NCBI GenBank assembly: GCA_030433195.1
Contig: JAUIME010000004.1
Coordinates: forward strand, 1 to 26,374
Origin: a bacterium
Lineage (GTDB): Bacteria > Planctomycetota > JACOTG01 > JAUIME01
Direction of reading: 5' to 3'
Length of the DNA: 26,374 nucleotides
Within the stretch, counting starts at the first letter, position 1. Each line of letters starts with the position of its first letter. Shown here piece by piece: positions 1-7,431 of the stretch. The position numbers and the translations under genes are program-made. Under the pieces are notes generated by a model. The model saw only the letters and a program-made list of their open reading frames with translations. It was not told where the DNA came from and searched no databases.

Positions 1-1281
1 GACGATGAGCTCGTAGCCGCCCGAGAGCTCGCACACCATGATGAGCGAAGCGATCGGCACCTTTGCAACGCCGGCGAAGAACCCGGCCATGCCGACGAGC
101 ACATAGGCGCCGGGGTGCGCGACGATCCCGGGCATCCAACCGTGCAGGAGGTAGCCGTACGCGCCGCCGAGCATCGCTCCGATGAAGACCGACGGGCCGA
201 ACACGCCCCCCGATCCGCCCGAGCTGATCGTCAGTGTGGTCGCGAGGATCTTGCCGCCGGCGAGCACGAACATCGTCGTCACGGCGAGATGGCCGTCGAT
301 CGCTTCCTGCACCCATCCGTACCCTTGGGCGAGGATTTGCGGCAAGAACCAACCGAGGATCCCGAGTCCGAGGCCGCCGATCGCGGGCTTCACGAAGGTC
401 GGCACGGGGATGCGCCGGAAGACGTGATCGCGGCCGCCGTAGAACACGCGCACCCACACGAGCCCCGCGATCGCGAGCAGCACGGCGAGTCCCGCGTAGG
501 GCAACAGTTCGATCGGATTCTCGAAACGCAGCGAGTCGGGGATGCGGAACAACCGCTCCATCTCGGGGAAGAACGCGACGAACACCGAGTACGCGACGAT
601 CGACGAAATCACCGAAGGAACGATCGCCTCGAACTCGAAGTCGACGTCGCGGTAGAGCACTTCCGTGACGAAGAGCGCGGCCCCGAGCGGAGCGCGGAAG
701 ATCGCGCCGATGCCGCCGGCGGCCGCTGCGAGCATGATGAGCCGTCGATCGCGATTGGACAGCCGCAGCCATCCGCCGAGCGCCGACCCGAGCCCCGCGC
801 CGACTTGCGCGATCGGTCCCTCGCGGCCGGCCGAGCCGCCGGCGCCGATCGTGAGGATCGACGACACGGATTTCACGAACGGAATGCGGCCGCGGATCTC
901 GCCGCGCAAGCGGTGGAACGCGCGCAGCAGCGCATCGGTGCCGTGTCCCTCGGCTTCCGGTGCGAAGCGGAACACGAGCCAACCCGACACGAGACCGCCG
1001 ACCACGGGAAGCAGAACGAGGAGCCAGCGTTTGGGCGGACCGGCGTCGGGTGGGGCTTCGCTGCCTTCCCCGCCGGCGGGCGGCGGGTAGAAGTTCGCGA
1101 GGTCGTGTTGCAGGAACGACGACACGTGCTCGAGCACGATGTGAAACACGACGGCGCCGAAACCCGACGCCAAACCCGCGATCGCGCCGAGGAGGATCCA
1201 CTTGCTGGCGGCGCGAAGCTCGAAGAGATCGTGAACGAGTCGTCGTGGGCGCAAGGGTCGGGCCAACAAGGTTGTGCCCAC
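1..1281 (-). CDS. CLC-family chloride channel/transporter (C-terminus beyond window)
   Basis: Integral membrane protein of the CLC family, moving chloride or a related anion across the inner membrane. About 427 codons lie in the window and the reading frame runs off base 1. With the GTG at 1281, the family signatures are GSAGREGP (about 149-156, with gating Glu154), an APLGAALFVTE segment (about 197-207), GSGGVFGPSVF (about 356-366) and GMAGFFAGVAK near the edge, followed by Tyr423, which matches the pore tyrosine. The position equivalent to E. coli Glu203, the internal proton glutamate, is valine (Val208), as in CLC channels. The first pore motif reads GHGTD instead of GSGIP. The start is uncertain: GTG at 1344 and TTG at 1296 are also in frame, and none has a clear ribosome binding site. 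Family assignment is firm; channel versus exchanger is inferred. Confidence 0.92.
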   Translation of the reverse strand, partial: MGTTLLARPLRPRRLVHDLFELRAASKWILLGAIAGLASGFGAVVFHIVLEHVSSFLQHDLANFYPPPAGGEGSEAPPDAGPPKRWLLVLLPVVGGLVSGWLVFRFAPEAEGHGTDALLRAFHRLRGEIRGRIPFVKSVSSILTIGAGGSAGREGPIAQVGAGLGSALGGWLRLSNRDRRLIMLAAAAGGIGAIFRAPLGAALFVTEVLYRDVDFEFEAIVPSVISSIVAYSVFVAFFPEMERLFRIPDSLRFENPIELLPYAGLAVLLAIAGLVWVRVFYGGRDHVFRRIPVPTFVKPAIGGLGLGILGWFLPQILAQGYGWVQEAIDGHLAVTTMFVLAGGKILATTLTISSGGSGGVFGPSVFIGAMLGGAYGYLLHGWMPGIVAHPGAYVLVGMAGFFAGVAKVPIASLIMVCELSGGYELIV

Positions 1282-1349
1282 AAGTCGAGCCGACAACGTC
1301 GGACAGGGGGCCGGGGAGAGAGGGGAGCGTTCGCGCGACGGCACGCGCT

Positions 1350-1379
1350 TTGACTCGCGAAACGACGGAGCATTATAAT
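1350..1379 (+). promoter_or_regulatory. Sigma-70-type promoter for the M28 peptidase gene
   Basis: TTGACT (1350-1355), an 18-base spacer and a perfect TATAAT (1374-1379). Predicted start is near 1387, giving a leader of about 95 bases to the ATG at 1483. The core ATTATAAT is self-complementary, so a TATAAT also reads on the minus strand (1377-1372) toward the CLC gene. Confidence 0.75.
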
Positions 1380-1482
1380 TCTCGGCACGATGTCTGCCGG
1401 GAGCCCGTGTCCGCCGCGAGGATCTCGGGCCTGCGCGCTCCGAGACTCTCGAGCGCGGTTTCTCGCGACGAGAGGAGTTCGC

Positions 1483-2799
1483 ATGCTTTCGAGGGTCCGT
1501 ATTGCCGCTGCGGTGACCGCGGTATCGATGGTTCTCGCAGTCGGAGTCGTGGCCGCGTCGTCTGCGGGACCGACGTGGCGGCCGCGCTCGGTTCACGTCG
1601 ATCCGCGTATCGCCGAGATCGTAGGGAACGTGTCCGAAGCCGAACTCATGAAGTCGGTCGAGGCGCTCGTCGCGTTCGGGAATCGCAATACGTTCCACGA
1701 GCCCGCGTCACCGGACAAGGGCATCGGCGGGGCGCGTGCGTGGATCCGCAAGCGTTTCGAAGAGATCAGCACCGCGAACGGCGGGCGATTGCAGGTGTCC
1801 GAAGACGTCTTTCAGACGTCGTTGCCGAAGGACGTCGCCGAGCGGCTGAAGCTCGAAGCGGTCGAAGCCGCGAACATCGTCGCGATCCTCCCGGGTGCCG
1901 ATCCCGTCTCGCGGGAACGGCTCGTCATCGTGGGTGCGCACTACGACAGCCGGAACGAAGAGCGCTACGACGTCGCCAATCCGGCGCCGGGTGCGAACGA
2001 CAACGCGAGCGGCGTGGCCGCGGTGGTCGAGCTCGCGCGCGTGCTCGCGCCGCACGGCTTCGGTGCGACGCTCGTGTTCATCGCGTTCTCGGGGAAGGAG
2101 CAGGGGCTCTGGGGTAGCGCGAACTTCGCCCGCAACGCTCGCAAAGACGGGATGAACGTCGAGGCCGTGCTCGTGAACGACGCGATCGGCAACGTCTACG
2201 GCGGCGGCGGGCGTGTCGACGGAACGGGCGTGCGCGTGTTTTCGCCGAACCCGGACGAGTCGCTGTCTCGCGATCTCGCGCGCTTCGTGCGCGAGCGGGG
2301 GATGGCGTACGTGCCGAGGTTCGACGTGCGCCTCGTGAATCGCGCGGACCGCATGAACCGAACCGGCGACCAGCGCCCGTTCCAAGAAGCGGGCTACGCG
2401 GCCGTGGGACTCGTCGAAGCCGCCGAATCGTTCGAGCGTCAAGACGCGAAGGGCGACGTCGCGGAGTTCGTCGATGCGGGGATGCTCGCACGCGTGACAC
2501 GCGTCAACGCGGCCGTGCTGGCGAGCTTGGCGTCCGGTCCGCCGAAGCCCGTGAAAGTCTCTCGCAACTGGGAGGCGAGCCACTACGACACGCGGGTCGG
2601 GTGGGAGGCCGGCGGGGGCACGGCCGTGGGCTATCGTCTACTCGTGCGCGAGACGACCGCGCCGCAGTGGCAGTGGGAAGTCGATGCGGGCAACAGCGGA
2701 GACTTCACGTTGCGGGGCGTGTCGATGGACGATCACGTCGTGGCGATCCTCGCCGTCGACGCGGAGGGGGACGAGAGCCTGCCGGTCGTCGTTCGTTGA
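1483..2799 (+). CDS. Exported M28-family zinc peptidase-like protein, active site altered
   Basis: A 438-aa protein with an N-terminal signal peptide (about 1-28), an M28 aminopeptidase-type domain (about 60-350) and a C-terminal fibronectin-like beta domain (about 355-438). Mapped on Streptomyces griseus aminopeptidase, ligands His153 (GAHYDS), Asp173 (NDNASG), Glu206 and Asp233 (VNDAIG) are present. The general-base glutamate is Lys205 (SGKEQGL where family members have EEQGL), and the last zinc-ligand histidine is Gln297 (GDQRPF where GDH is usual). Peptidase activity is therefore doubtful. The start is chosen because AGAGGAG-like spacing precedes ATG 1483 and the signal peptide begins there; an in-frame ATG at 1390 lies just after the -10 box and would add 31 unlikely residues. 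It is transcribed alone and converges with the next gene. Confidence 0.85.
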   Translation: MLSRVRIAAAVTAVSMVLAVGVVAASSAGPTWRPRSVHVDPRIAEIVGNVSEAELMKSVEALVAFGNRNTFHEPASPDKGIGGARAWIRKRFEEISTANGGRLQVSEDVFQTSLPKDVAERLKLEAVEAANIVAILPGADPVSRERLVIVGAHYDSRNEERYDVANPAPGANDNASGVAAVVELARVLAPHGFGATLVFIAFSGKEQGLWGSANFARNARKDGMNVEAVLVNDAIGNVYGGGGRVDGTGVRVFSPNPDESLSRDLARFVRERGMAYVPRFDVRLVNRADRMNRTGDQRPFQEAGYAAVGLVEAAESFERQDAKGDVAEFVDAGMLARVTRVNAAVLASLASGPPKPVKVSRNWEASHYDTRVGWEAGGGTAVGYRLLVRETTAPQWQWEVDAGNSGDFTLRGVSMDDHVVAILAVDAEGDESLPVVVR

Positions 2800-2809
2800 C
2801 GTTCGCCGC

Positions 2810-2824
2810 CCGTTGAATCAACGG
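2810..2824. repeat. 15-bp palindrome between convergent genes
   Basis: Perfect palindrome with arms CCGTTGA and TCAACGG around a central A, just past the M28 stop in an 89-base convergent gap. There is no T-run, so it may be a weak bidirectional terminator or a protein-binding site. Confidence 0.4.
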
Positions 2825-2888
2825 ACTGCCAGGCCCCGGCGCTCACGGCGGGTTCACGTGGACCAGCTTCGTCAGCGGATCGGGAGGT

Positions 2889-3425
2889 CTACTCGTCGGT
2901 CTCGGAGGCGAGGTCCCATTCTCCGCCGAGCTGCTTGAACGACTGCTTGACGTCGGTCAGCAGGCCGTCGAACTCGGAGAACGGACGCGGATAGTGCAGG
3001 TTGATCGCGTTCGTCACGTCCGTGAGCGTCGCTACGAAGAACGACGCGTGCAGTCCGTGCGCCTCGAGGATGTGCTCTTTCAATCCGGGTTCGGGATTGC
3101 GCCCGATCGCGATCGTGATCGTGTTGCCGAAGCGGTCCATCGGGATCATCGAATGCTCGCGCAGGAGCTGCGGCGGCAGGAGTCCGATCACTTCCTTGAG
3201 GATCGCGTAGCGGTGCAGCGGGATGAACGGAAGCTTGTAGTGCTTGACGAGCGTGCGGGCGATGTCCCACTCGGAGACGTTGCCCTCTTGCACGAGGACC
3301 TCTTCGATCGGCTCGCCGGTTCGCGATTGGATCTGCAGGGCTTTCTTGACCGTGTCGGCCGAGGTGATTCCCTCGCGGATCAGGATCTCGGCGAAGAGAC
3401 GTCGTTCGCGCGTTGCAGTCGTCAT
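2889..3425 (-). CDS. Stand-alone MshEN (GspE/PilB N-terminal) domain protein
   Basis: A 178-aa soluble protein matching the N-terminal domain of type II secretion/type IV pilus ATPases. Two tandem motifs of the MshEN c-di-GMP-binding pattern are visible: RLFAEILIREG...LKKALQIQ-like (about 8-32) and PIEEVLVQEGNVSEWDI (about 39-55), followed by LPFIPL and LLPPQLLREHSMIPM. No Walker A/B or ATPase domain follows; the protein ends after an acidic tail (GGEWDLASETDE). In the first motif the usual RLG is RLF. It lies divergent to the pseudopilin operon, so it may be a regulatory or adaptor partner of that system, perhaps c-di-GMP responsive (inference). The ATG is preceded by a weak GGA-containing ribosome site. 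Confidence 0.82.
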   Translation of the reverse strand: MTTATRERRLFAEILIREGITSADTVKKALQIQSRTGEPIEEVLVQEGNVSEWDIARTLVKHYKLPFIPLHRYAILKEVIGLLPPQLLREHSMIPMDRFGNTITIAIGRNPEPGLKEHILEAHGLHASFFVATLTDVTNAINLHYPRPFSEFDGLLTDVKQSFKQLGGEWDLASETDE

Positions 3426-3646
3426 TTGTCGTTTCCGTCCAAGCGTAAGGGGCCGTGGTTCTACCGCCTCCGCACAACGTATCGGACGAGGTTCGGCAGC
3501 GACTTTAGTCGAGCGCCTCGATGTCGTCGAGTGTCGTCGCGGATCTCACACGCTGGTCGTGCCGCTCGCGAACGCGCGAAACCTCCATACACAAAAAATG
3601 TCTTTTCCGTTGATAGCGAAGCGCTTCCGATGACACTTAAAGGGCG

Positions 3647-3700
3647 AGCCAGGGATGACCCTCCTTTCCTTTTTCCTTTTCTTCTCTTTGATCCCTGGCT
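3647..3700. repeat. 10-bp perfect inverted repeat enclosing a 31-base pyrimidine tract
   Basis: Arms AGCCAGGGAT (3647-3656) and ATCCCTGGCT (3691-3700) flank a 34-base loop in which 3659-3689 is uninterrupted C/T. On the plus strand the stem is followed by TTATTTTTATC, which resembles an intrinsic terminator tail. It could terminate or attenuate plus-strand transcription. On the minus strand it would place a purine-rich loop downstream of the 28-aa ORF. Confidence 0.6.
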
Positions 3701-3743
3701 TTATTTTTATCTCCACTTTCCGCGCGCCGCGACTTTCCAACCT

Positions 3744-3830
3744 TCACTTTGCGCCGGTTAACTTCTTGGCGCCCTTGCTCTTCTCGGCCTCGATGCGAGC
3801 CTTCGCACCCTCCCGATCGACCCCTCTCAT
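3744..3830 (-). CDS. Possible 28-aa lysine-rich small protein
   Basis: A short ORF starts at ATG 3830, seven bases after a good GGGAG ribosome site, and ends with TGA at 3744. The product is basic and helix-prone, with C-terminal half AEKSKGAKKLTGAK; no family is recognised. It overlaps nothing else and sits upstream of the minus-strand MshEN gene, with the large inverted repeat between them. The start lies next to the -35 box of the divergent pseudopilin promoter. The case rests only on the ribosome site and composition, so chance is a real alternative. Confidence 0.3.
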   Translation of the reverse strand: MRGVDREGAKARIEAEKSKGAKKLTGAK

Positions 3831-3858
3831 TTGACTTCTCCCAGATCTCGGATAGACT
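3831..3858 (+). promoter_or_regulatory. Sigma-70-type promoter for the pseudopilin operon
   Basis: TTGACT (3831-3836), a 16-base spacer, TAGACT (3853-3858). Predicted start near 3865, giving a leader of about 40 bases with GGAG six bases before ATG 3905. Confidence 0.6.
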
Positions 3859-3904
3859 TGGCCGAATTTGTACAGATTGTCCAAGTTGGCCTCTTGGAGC
3901 CCTG

Positions 3905-4351
3905 ATGAAGTCGACCGGTAGCCGGATGGTGTCCCGAACCTCGGAGCGTGGATTCACGCTCATGGAGGTGATGTTCGCTGGCTTCGTGCTCTCGATCGGC
4001 GTGCTGGGGTTGCTGTCCCTCGTGACGGTGGGCCAGGGACTCTCTCGGGAGTCTTGGGAGACCACGGTCGCCAAGACCGCGGTCGTCAACAAGCTGGAGG
4101 AGATCAAGGAGTTCGCCGAGACGGACTTCTACGAGGTCAGAACGTCGTTCGACGGAGTTGCCGGGCGGTTCGACGTCGAGGAACTCAACCCTCTCGAAGG
4201 AGACGAGGATCCGCGCAACGGGCGCATCCACGTTCGAGAGGCGGTTCCCGGCGATCCGAACTTGTTGGACGTCGAAGTGCTCGTTCGTTGGTCGGGAGTG
4301 GGAGGACGTCGCGACGTGACCTACCGGACACGTCTCAGTCCGTTCCGCTGA
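3905..4351 (+). CDS. Type IV pilin/type II pseudopilin-like protein (PilV/GspI type)
   Basis: A 148-aa protein with a class III prepilin signal: basic leader ending in SERG, then FTLMEVMFAGFVLSIG, with cleavage expected after Gly16 and glutamate at mature position 5. One hydrophobic N-terminal helix (about 17-40) is followed by a small polar domain rich in acidic residues. This architecture and its place as first of three such genes fit a minor pseudopilin of a type II secretion or type IV pilus tip complex, processed by a prepilin peptidase encoded elsewhere. GGAG precedes the ATG; ATG 3926 is an alternative. The next gene starts 21 bases downstream, so co-transcription is likely. The GspI/PilV label comes from gene order and size. 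Confidence 0.85.
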   Translation: MKSTGSRMVSRTSERGFTLMEVMFAGFVLSIGVLGLLSLVTVGQGLSRESWETTVAKTAVVNKLEEIKEFAETDFYEVRTSFDGVAGRFDVEELNPLEGDEDPRNGRIHVREAVPGDPNLLDVEVLVRWSGVGGRRDVTYRTRLSPFR

Positions 4352-4372
4352 TCGAGGGAGTCGGGACACGAC

Positions 4373-4960
4373 ATGCAAGCCAGTTCGAGAACGAGTGGTT
4401 TCACGCTCGTGGAGGTCGTCATCGCCACGACGCTGCTGACGGCGATCTTCGGCGCAGCGTTCACGGTCGTGGTCTCGGGATCGAGAACCGTCGAAGACGG
4501 GATCGTCGAGACCGAGCTGCACGAGTCGATGCGCGAGATCCTCGATCGCATGTCCGCCGACGTCCGTTCGGCGCGCGTCGACCCGCTCATGTCGCCGTCG
4601 ATCCTGCGATTTCGCAAGCTGCACGGCTCCTACGACGACGGTTTCGGCGACTTCGATTTCGACACCGCGGAGATTCAGTGGGACGGGATCCCGTTGATGC
4701 GCTACGAGTGGTCGCTCGATCCCCTGGAGACGCGCAACGACATCGACGACGACGGAGACGGACTCGTCGACGAAGGCCGGCTCGCACGCTTTGCGAACGG
4801 CGTATCGATCGTGCTGTCGCATCACGTGCCCGAGAACGGGTTCCTCGTGACGCTCGAAGACGATGATCGTCTGACGATTCGTCTCACGCTCGAGAAGGTC
4901 GGTCGAGAAGGCCGGATCGTACGCGAGAGCGAGACGAAACGAATCTACCTGAGGAACTGA
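4373..4960 (+). CDS. Pseudopilin-like protein (GspJ/PilW type) with a DxDGDG loop
   Basis: A 195-aa protein with a short prepilin leader and FTLVEVVIATTLLTAIFG, cleaved presumably after Gly9, Glu at mature +5. The hydrophobic helix is followed by a beta-rich domain with DMSADVRSAR-type helix residues, as in GspJ/PilW proteins. Residues 125-134 read DDDGDGLVDE, an EF-hand-like calcium loop, within a stretch where related proteins carry substrate- or partner-facing loops. The third pseudopilin gene begins 6 bases after the stop. It is likely a minor pseudopilin in the same tip complex; calcium binding is inferred from the motif only. Confidence 0.85.
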   Translation: MQASSRTSGFTLVEVVIATTLLTAIFGAAFTVVVSGSRTVEDGIVETELHESMREILDRMSADVRSARVDPLMSPSILRFRKLHGSYDDGFGDFDFDTAEIQWDGIPLMRYEWSLDPLETRNDIDDDGDGLVDEGRLARFANGVSIVLSHHVPENGFLVTLEDDDRLTIRLTLEKVGREGRIVRESETKRIYLRN

Positions 4961-4966
4961 TCGGGA

Positions 4967-6129
4967 ATGACGAGTCGCTCCGACAATTCGACCGCTCGTC
5001 GTGACGAAGGGACGATGCTCGTCGCCGCGGTGCTTTCGGCCGCGGTGATGATGGGGATCACGTACCTCTACTTCGCGGCCAGTTGGCGCGACATGAACGT
5101 GTCGTCGGACAGCGTGCTGCGTGAACGTCTGCTCTATCTGGCCGAGGGCGGCGTCGGCGAGGGGATCGATCACCTCAATCGCGGCGGGCTCGCGGACGTG
5201 ATCGATCGGCGCGACCACGCCGTCTGGCCGTACTGGGTGCGGCTCGCGGATCGCGGCATCGGTGCGCAGGGACAGGAGATCTTCGAGATCCAGTCGATCG
5301 CTCGCAGCAACGCCGAGGTGCGCGCGGTCAACGCGGCCGTCGAGAATCGCTATCGAGAGGCCGATTTCGCGTCGGCGCTCCTCGTCGGCGAGAAGTGTTT
5401 CCTCATCGGAGATTGCATCGTCGACGGCCGGGATCACGATCCGTACGGCCTCGGGGTTCCGACGGGCGGCGTTCACGGGATGATCGCCGCCGGGGCCTCG
5501 ACGCGATCGACAACGACGGCGACGGCGTCATCGACGAAGACCTGCAGGCGTTCGTCGCGAATCCCGATGCCTTGTTCGAACTGCCGCCCGACACGATCCG
5601 TCGCTACTGCGAGCGCCTCGGAACCTACTTCGAGACGGTCGAAGAGCTCGAGGACTACCTTGCCGGCTTCGGGGGCGACTTCCCGGGCGGCGTCGTCGTG
5701 TATCTTGCGACGTCGTGGCCGAGTGCGGATTTCGGTGCGAACCTCAACGTCGAACCGTCGATCTTCATCCAGCGCGCGCCCAACGCGAACGGTGTCATCG
5801 GCAACATGGAAGGCCGCTTTCGCGGTCTCGTCGTCGCGGACAGCATCGAACATCTGCTCGGGGACATTGAACTCGTCGGGGGTGTGGTCACGTTCGGTCG
5901 CGCGGTCCTCGGCAACCCGATCGGTAGCTCGTCGGTTCGGATCGATTACTCGAGCGTCGCGTTGCGCGACTTGCCGCGAATCCCGTACTACGCCGTTCGC
6001 GCTTGGCGCGATGTTCCGGGAGCTCCCGAGATCGCCGAGGTCGAAGAAGAAGAAGAGGGCGAAGGCGAGGGGGAAGAAGGTGAAGGCGACATCACACCCG
6101 AGGAGCCGCCCGATGTCACGTTCGAGTGA
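4967..6129 (+). CDS. GspK/PilX-like pilus assembly protein, interrupted by a -1 frameshift near 5492
   Basis: The N-terminal part (4967 to about 5494) has a GspK/PilX-type start: a polar leader ending in DEG, then TMLVAAVLSAAVMMGITYLY. It continues sensibly to VHGMIAAG. The frame starting at 5494 continues as LDAIDNDGDGVIDED and a soluble domain, ending in an acidic tail and TGA at 6129. Joined at the GGGG run 5492-5495 they give about 387 aa. In the original frame the stretch after 5497 reads as Ser/Arg/Thr-rich sequence typical of an out-of-frame read. Cause unknown: sequencing error in a homopolymer, a real mutation, or slippage. A calcium-like loop (about 182-191) recurs here. It overlaps the next gene by 17 bases. 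Confidence 0.75.
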
Positions 6130-7165
6130 TCTGATGCGCGCGGCGTTCTGCGTCGCGGCGTTCTTCACGGTGGCGCTCTTCGTCGTCGCCGACGCCGGTG
6201 CGATCGAAGAGGCACTGCCCAAGAGCAAGGAGCCCGTCGTACGCAGCGAGGCCGAGGTGCGCGTCGAAGTCGACCGCTGCCTTCGCGCATTCCGCGGTGC
6301 GACCGAAGAGCCCAAGAAGCAGGCCCTCGAAAGCCTTGCCGAGCTCGGGACGGCTGCCGTTCCAATGCTCCTCGACAGCTTCGGCTATCTCACGAACGAG
6401 CCGGCGACGTGGGTCGTTCGCGCGCTGCGGCGATCGGCGGATTCGCGGTCGGTGTTTCCCCTCATGACGCGCTACGCGAAGGCGAACCTCGCGCTCAAGG
6501 AGGAGATCCTCGCGACGCTCGGTCGGATCGCGGAGCCGCGCACGTTGGAGTTCTTCGAGACGGCGCTCGGCGAGTCGGAGCCCGCGCTTCGCAGGCGTGC
6601 GGTCGGGGCGCTCGTTCGTCTCGACGATCCGCGAGCCATGCACGCGTTGCTCCGCGCGCTCGAGGACGAAGCGTGGAGTGTGCGCTCCGAGGCGGCGGAG
6701 GGGGTCATCGGGATCGACCGGAGGCGAGTCACGCTCGACGTCACGGGATACCTGCTCGCGCGGATCGATCGCGCGCCGATCGAGTCGCGGACCGACATGC
6801 TGCGCGTTCTCGCGAGCTTTGGCGATGCGCGTGCACTCGGGGTGCTCGGCGATTCGCTGCGGCTCGGCGACGTCGAGGCACGTTGCCTGTGTGCGTACTC
6901 CCTCGCGAAGATCGGCGATCCGTCGTCGGTCCCGACCCTCGAGTCGGCGTTGTACGACGACGACGAGCGCGTGCGCATCCAAGTCGTGCGGTCGCTCGTC
7001 GGTCTCGCCGGCGTGGAATGCCATCGCGCGTTGCTACGCCGCATGCGTATCGAAGAGTCACCGCGCGTGCGCTACGAGATCCGTCGTCGGCTGCGCCCCT
7101 TCGTCGGCCGTGACCTCGGTCCCGATTCCGACGTCTGGCGAGAGTGGTTCGACCGCAACCTCTGA
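6113..7165 (+). CDS. Exported HEAT-repeat protein
   Basis: A 350-aa protein with a signal peptide (about 1-29, ending near VVADAGA) followed by roughly seven HEAT/PBS-type helical repeats. Recognisable units include ALESLAELGTAAVPMLLD, RRAVGALVRLDDPRAMHALL and LCAYSLAKIGDPSSVPTLE. HEAT arrays are protein-protein scaffolds; no catalytic motif is seen. ATG 6113 is preceded by GAGGAG seven bases upstream and overlaps the end of the pseudopilin gene by 17 bases, so translation is probably coupled. Without recognising the upstream frameshift, this gene would be read as the tail of a false 732-aa fusion, because the two share a reading frame. It may serve as a periplasmic partner of the pseudopilins (inference). 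Confidence 0.85.
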   Translation: MSRSSDLMRAAFCVAAFFTVALFVVADAGAIEEALPKSKEPVVRSEAEVRVEVDRCLRAFRGATEEPKKQALESLAELGTAAVPMLLDSFGYLTNEPATWVVRALRRSADSRSVFPLMTRYAKANLALKEEILATLGRIAEPRTLEFFETALGESEPALRRRAVGALVRLDDPRAMHALLRALEDEAWSVRSEAAEGVIGIDRRRVTLDVTGYLLARIDRAPIESRTDMLRVLASFGDARALGVLGDSLRLGDVEARCLCAYSLAKIGDPSSVPTLESALYDDDERVRIQVVRSLVGLAGVECHRALLRRMRIEESPRVRYEIRRRLRPFVGRDLGPDSDVWREWFDRNL

Positions 7166-7167
7166 GT

Positions 7168-7185
7168 TCAGGCGCTTCGCCCTGA
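7168..7185 (+). terminator. Small hairpin just after the HEAT-repeat gene
   Basis: TCAGGCG-CTT-CGCC(C)TGA forms seven pairs with one bulged C, two bases past the stop. No T-run follows, so termination is uncertain. Confidence 0.3.
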
Positions 7186-7431
7186 CGGTTCCAACCCCTC
7201 CCGCTTCGCGTCGAGTGCTTCCTTCCGCGATCGCTCGCGGATCTCACCGTCGTCGCGTCCGAGGCACTCCCGAGAAAATTCACGCGCTCTGCGTGTAACC
7301 TCGCTGCGGACCTTTCGTCCTTTCCCTCGTCGCCCGGACTGCAGCCGACCGGGCCGTTGCGGAAATCGACGGAAGGACTCGCGTCCGCTCGACGGCTGCC
7401 GATCGGGCGTGAAACGCAGGAGGACGGTTTC

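Larger units (their letters stand above)
3426..3904. other. 479-base intergenic region between MshEN and pseudopilin genes
   Basis: Divergent intergenic region, clearly richer in A+T and pyrimidines (about 3580-3720) than its surroundings. It holds a short palindrome CGACT-TT-AGTCG (3500-3511), the large inverted repeat at 3647-3700, a possible small minus-strand gene at 3744-3830, and the pseudopilin promoter at 3831-3858. No longer coding region is convincing here. Confidence 0.6.

Noticed and set aside
115..1353. A 412-codon open frame on the plus strand
   Set aside because: It is antisense to the CLC gene, whose family signatures are unambiguous on the minus strand.
3827..5476. A 549-codon open frame on the minus strand
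   Set aside because: It is antisense to two clear pseudopilin genes and the start of the third. It shows no domain and has biased Arg/Asp/Val content.
4967..7165. A single 732-codon gene on the plus strand
   Set aside because: Its middle part (about 5498-6112) is out of frame with sensible protein. The HEAT gene has its own ribosome site and signal peptide at 6113.
7281..7295. CACGC-N5-GCGTG inverted repeat resembling that at the ECF-sigma promoter
   Set aside because: The arms are short and spacing differs (5 versus 7 bases between CACGC and GCGTG), so a shared operator is not supported by two chance-prone sites.
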